Shown piece after piece: positions 62,793 to 64,000 of a stretch of DNA of 64,000 bases (position 1 is the stretch's first letter; the number at the start of each line of letters is the position of its first letter). Both the position numbers and the translations under genes were made by a program. The stretch is from JBBQZO01 sp038207625 (lineage in GTDB: Bacteria > Pseudomonadota > Gammaproteobacteria > Burkholderiales > Burkholderiaceae_D). Location: contig JBBQZO010000011.1 in the NCBI GenBank assembly GCA_038207625.1, forward strand, positions 80,115 to 144,114. The letters are read 5' to 3'. The notes below the pieces were generated by a model, which saw only the letters and a list, made by a program, of their open reading frames with translations, was not told the DNA's origin and searched no databases.

Positions 62793-63747
62793 GCGGGGCG
62801 CCGTCCGCCAGGGTACGTAGCGCCGCGCTGACTTCGGGCAGATAGGTCGGCTCGTCCCAGTGCGCCATCTGCTGCAGCGTGTGGGTCTTGGCCAGCAGCG
62901 CGGCGACGTGATAACCGACGCAGTAACCGCGCCGCTTGATCGGCGCCGACCCCGTGCTGCGAAACCATTCCTTATGCATGCTGGCGCCCTGCTCGCCCGA
63001 CCAGGCGCGCGCGACGATCTGCAGATACTGGCGCGACCACTGCCGCACGGCCTTGGCGTCGCAAGCCTGCGCCAGCGGCGCGCTCATCAACACCTGCGCG
63101 GGACTCGCCTGCGGCACCATGACGGCGCTGACGTAGCTGCCCAAGCCCTCGTACCACAGCGGCGAGGCCATCGTCTCGCCCGACGTCAGCGCCTTGAGCG
63201 CGTCGAACTGGTACATGTGGAAGAACTCGTGCGCAAACAGCACCGGCAGCGCGTCGCCATTCTCCACCACTTTCTGCACGCCGATCAGCAGCGTGTCGCC
63301 GCCGTAGCGCGCCAGCTTGCGCGACCCCGCGTTAAACGGCAGCAGCGGCAAAAACACCACCGTCATGCCGTCGTGCAGATCGGGAAACGCGCGTCGAAAC
63401 GATGCCAGTTGCGTCGCCGTGATGGTGGCGGCGTTGGCGAACAGCGCGTCAAAGGCCGCTTGCTCAGCCGGCAAGCGCGCAAACGCGGCGCGCAGTTCGG
63501 CGCTGCGGCGCGCCTGCCAGTCCGGTGCGTCGTGCACAAACACGACCTCGTCGTAGACGTCGCGATACTTGGCCTCGAACGACGCCCACAGTCTTTCCTG
63601 CTCGGCGCCATCCGTGTCCTTGGCCGCGGCCCAGAAGCGGGCGAAGTCATCGTAGGCGCTGATGACGGTGACGCTTTGCGCCAGCGCGGGACCGGCCAGC
63701 AGGACGGCCAGCGCCAGCACGCATCGCCTGGCCGCGCGCGCCGGCAT
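62782..63747 (-). CDS. Exported HExxH metallopeptidase-like protein
   Basis: 321 residues from ATG 63747 (signal peptide, LLAGPALAQS). VLFAHEFFHMYQFD is a gluzincin zinc motif and WYEGLGSYVS may bring a further ligand Glu. No closer family assigned. ATGA overlap with the small membrane gene upstream; convergent overlap with the acyltransferase. Confidence 0.8.
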   Translation of the reverse strand: MPARAARRCVLALAVLLAGPALAQSVTVISAYDDFARFWAAAKDTDGAEQERLWASFEAKYRDVYDEVVFVHDAPDWQARRSAELRAAFARLPAEQAAFDALFANAATITATQLASFRRAFPDLHDGMTVVFLPLLPFNAGSRKLARYGGDTLLIGVQKVVENGDALPVLFAHEFFHMYQFDALKALTSGETMASPLWYEGLGSYVSAVMVPQASPAQVLMSAPLAQACDAKAVRQWSRQYLQIVARAWSGEQGASMHKEWFRSTGSAPIKRRGYCVGYHVAALLAKTHTLQQMAHWDEPTYLPEVSAALRTLADGAPLTP

Positions 63748-63962
63748 CAGGCCACGTCGACGGTGGTGAACTCGATACCGCCGAACACACCGGCGATGCG
63801 GTTGTACAGCCATGCACCCAACAGCGTAGACAAGAAGCCGAGCACCAGGTACAGAACCGGGGCGGTTTCAAATTCCAAGCGCAACACTGGGTTAATTAAA
63901 AGTGTTCGTCGAATGTTGTAGCAGTGTGATGTGCTGAGTATAAACGACGAGCGGTGATTCAT
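63747..63962 (-). CDS. Small membrane protein
   Basis: 71 residues with one or two hydrophobic helices (APVLYLVLGFLSTLLGAWLYN). Not recognised. The stop overlaps the ATG of the metallopeptidase-like gene, so they are coupled; the pair may act together at the inner membrane. Start at 63962 has only a weak ribosome-binding site. Confidence 0.6.
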   Translation of the reverse strand: MNHRSSFILSTSHCYNIRRTLLINPVLRLEFETAPVLYLVLGFLSTLLGAWLYNRIAGVFGGIEFTTVDVA

Positions 63963-64000
63963 ATCCGAGCCTTGCTCTGGGGCGCGTGTTGAGCGACAGG

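Overview
The window is a high-GC bacterial chromosome segment that looks like a member of the Oxalobacteraceae (Massilia/Duganella/Janthinobacterium type, Burkholderiales). This is an inference from base composition, betaproteobacterial protein families and gene sets (pilT-pilU, dxs-ispA-xseB, glcDEF, a free-standing heptose-phosphate adenylyltransferase). No rRNA, tRNA, transposase, integrase or CRISPR array was recognised.

Layout. 1-10.9 kb (minus strand): a tight Tad (tight adherence) pilus operon running flp, TadG-like, secreted unknown, TadE-like, secreted unknown, small prepilin-like, cpaB, secretin, FHA-CpaF ATPase, tadB, and the first codons of tadC at the window edge. No tadZ/cpaE or prepilin peptidase gene is in the visible part. 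11.4-12.3 kb: a 20-bp tandem repeat and a His-rich lipoprotein. 12.4-17.0 kb (minus): an unrecognised four-gene cluster of exported proteins ending in a CsgG-like lipoprotein, with its own promoter region and terminators. 17.8-28.4 kb: housekeeping genes (rfaE2, oxyR, ubiA, yqjD/E/K-like stress membrane genes, proC, yggS), a third PilT-family ATPase, the pilT-pilU pair, a glutathione peroxidase and a NeuD-like acyltransferase. 28.4-40.7 kb: glycolate oxidase glcDEF, PduO-type adenosyltransferase, M48 peptidase, the isoprenoid genes dxs-ispA-xseB, a Rieske oxygenase, an EamA permease and a sulfurtransferase.

40.8-44.5 kb is an accessory patch: orphan proteins, a small RAMA-like protein, a HicAB toxin-antitoxin pair, gene fragments, and a striking double array of 21-bp near-palindromic units in opposite orientation (42255-42379 and 42417-42542). 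44.6-57.2 kb: exported and cytosolic hydrolases, a ZIP metal transporter whose first membrane helix lies upstream of any normal start codon, a DJ-1/GlxA pair, an ArsR-AHSA1-cytochrome b561-DUF1801 operon, a LysR/SDR divergent pair and a two-component system. 57.4-64 kb: a large TonB-dependent receptor preceded by a 118-bp inverted-repeat element, two tandem NagX/HGSNAT-like membrane acyltransferases, and a zinc-metallopeptidase-like protein with a small membrane partner.

The strongest candidates for undescribed biology are the 21-bp dyad array next to the RAMA gene, the CsgG-linked four-gene export cluster, and the odd domain architecture of the Tad locus (FHA-ATPase, SH3-tailed secretin, extra exported genes).
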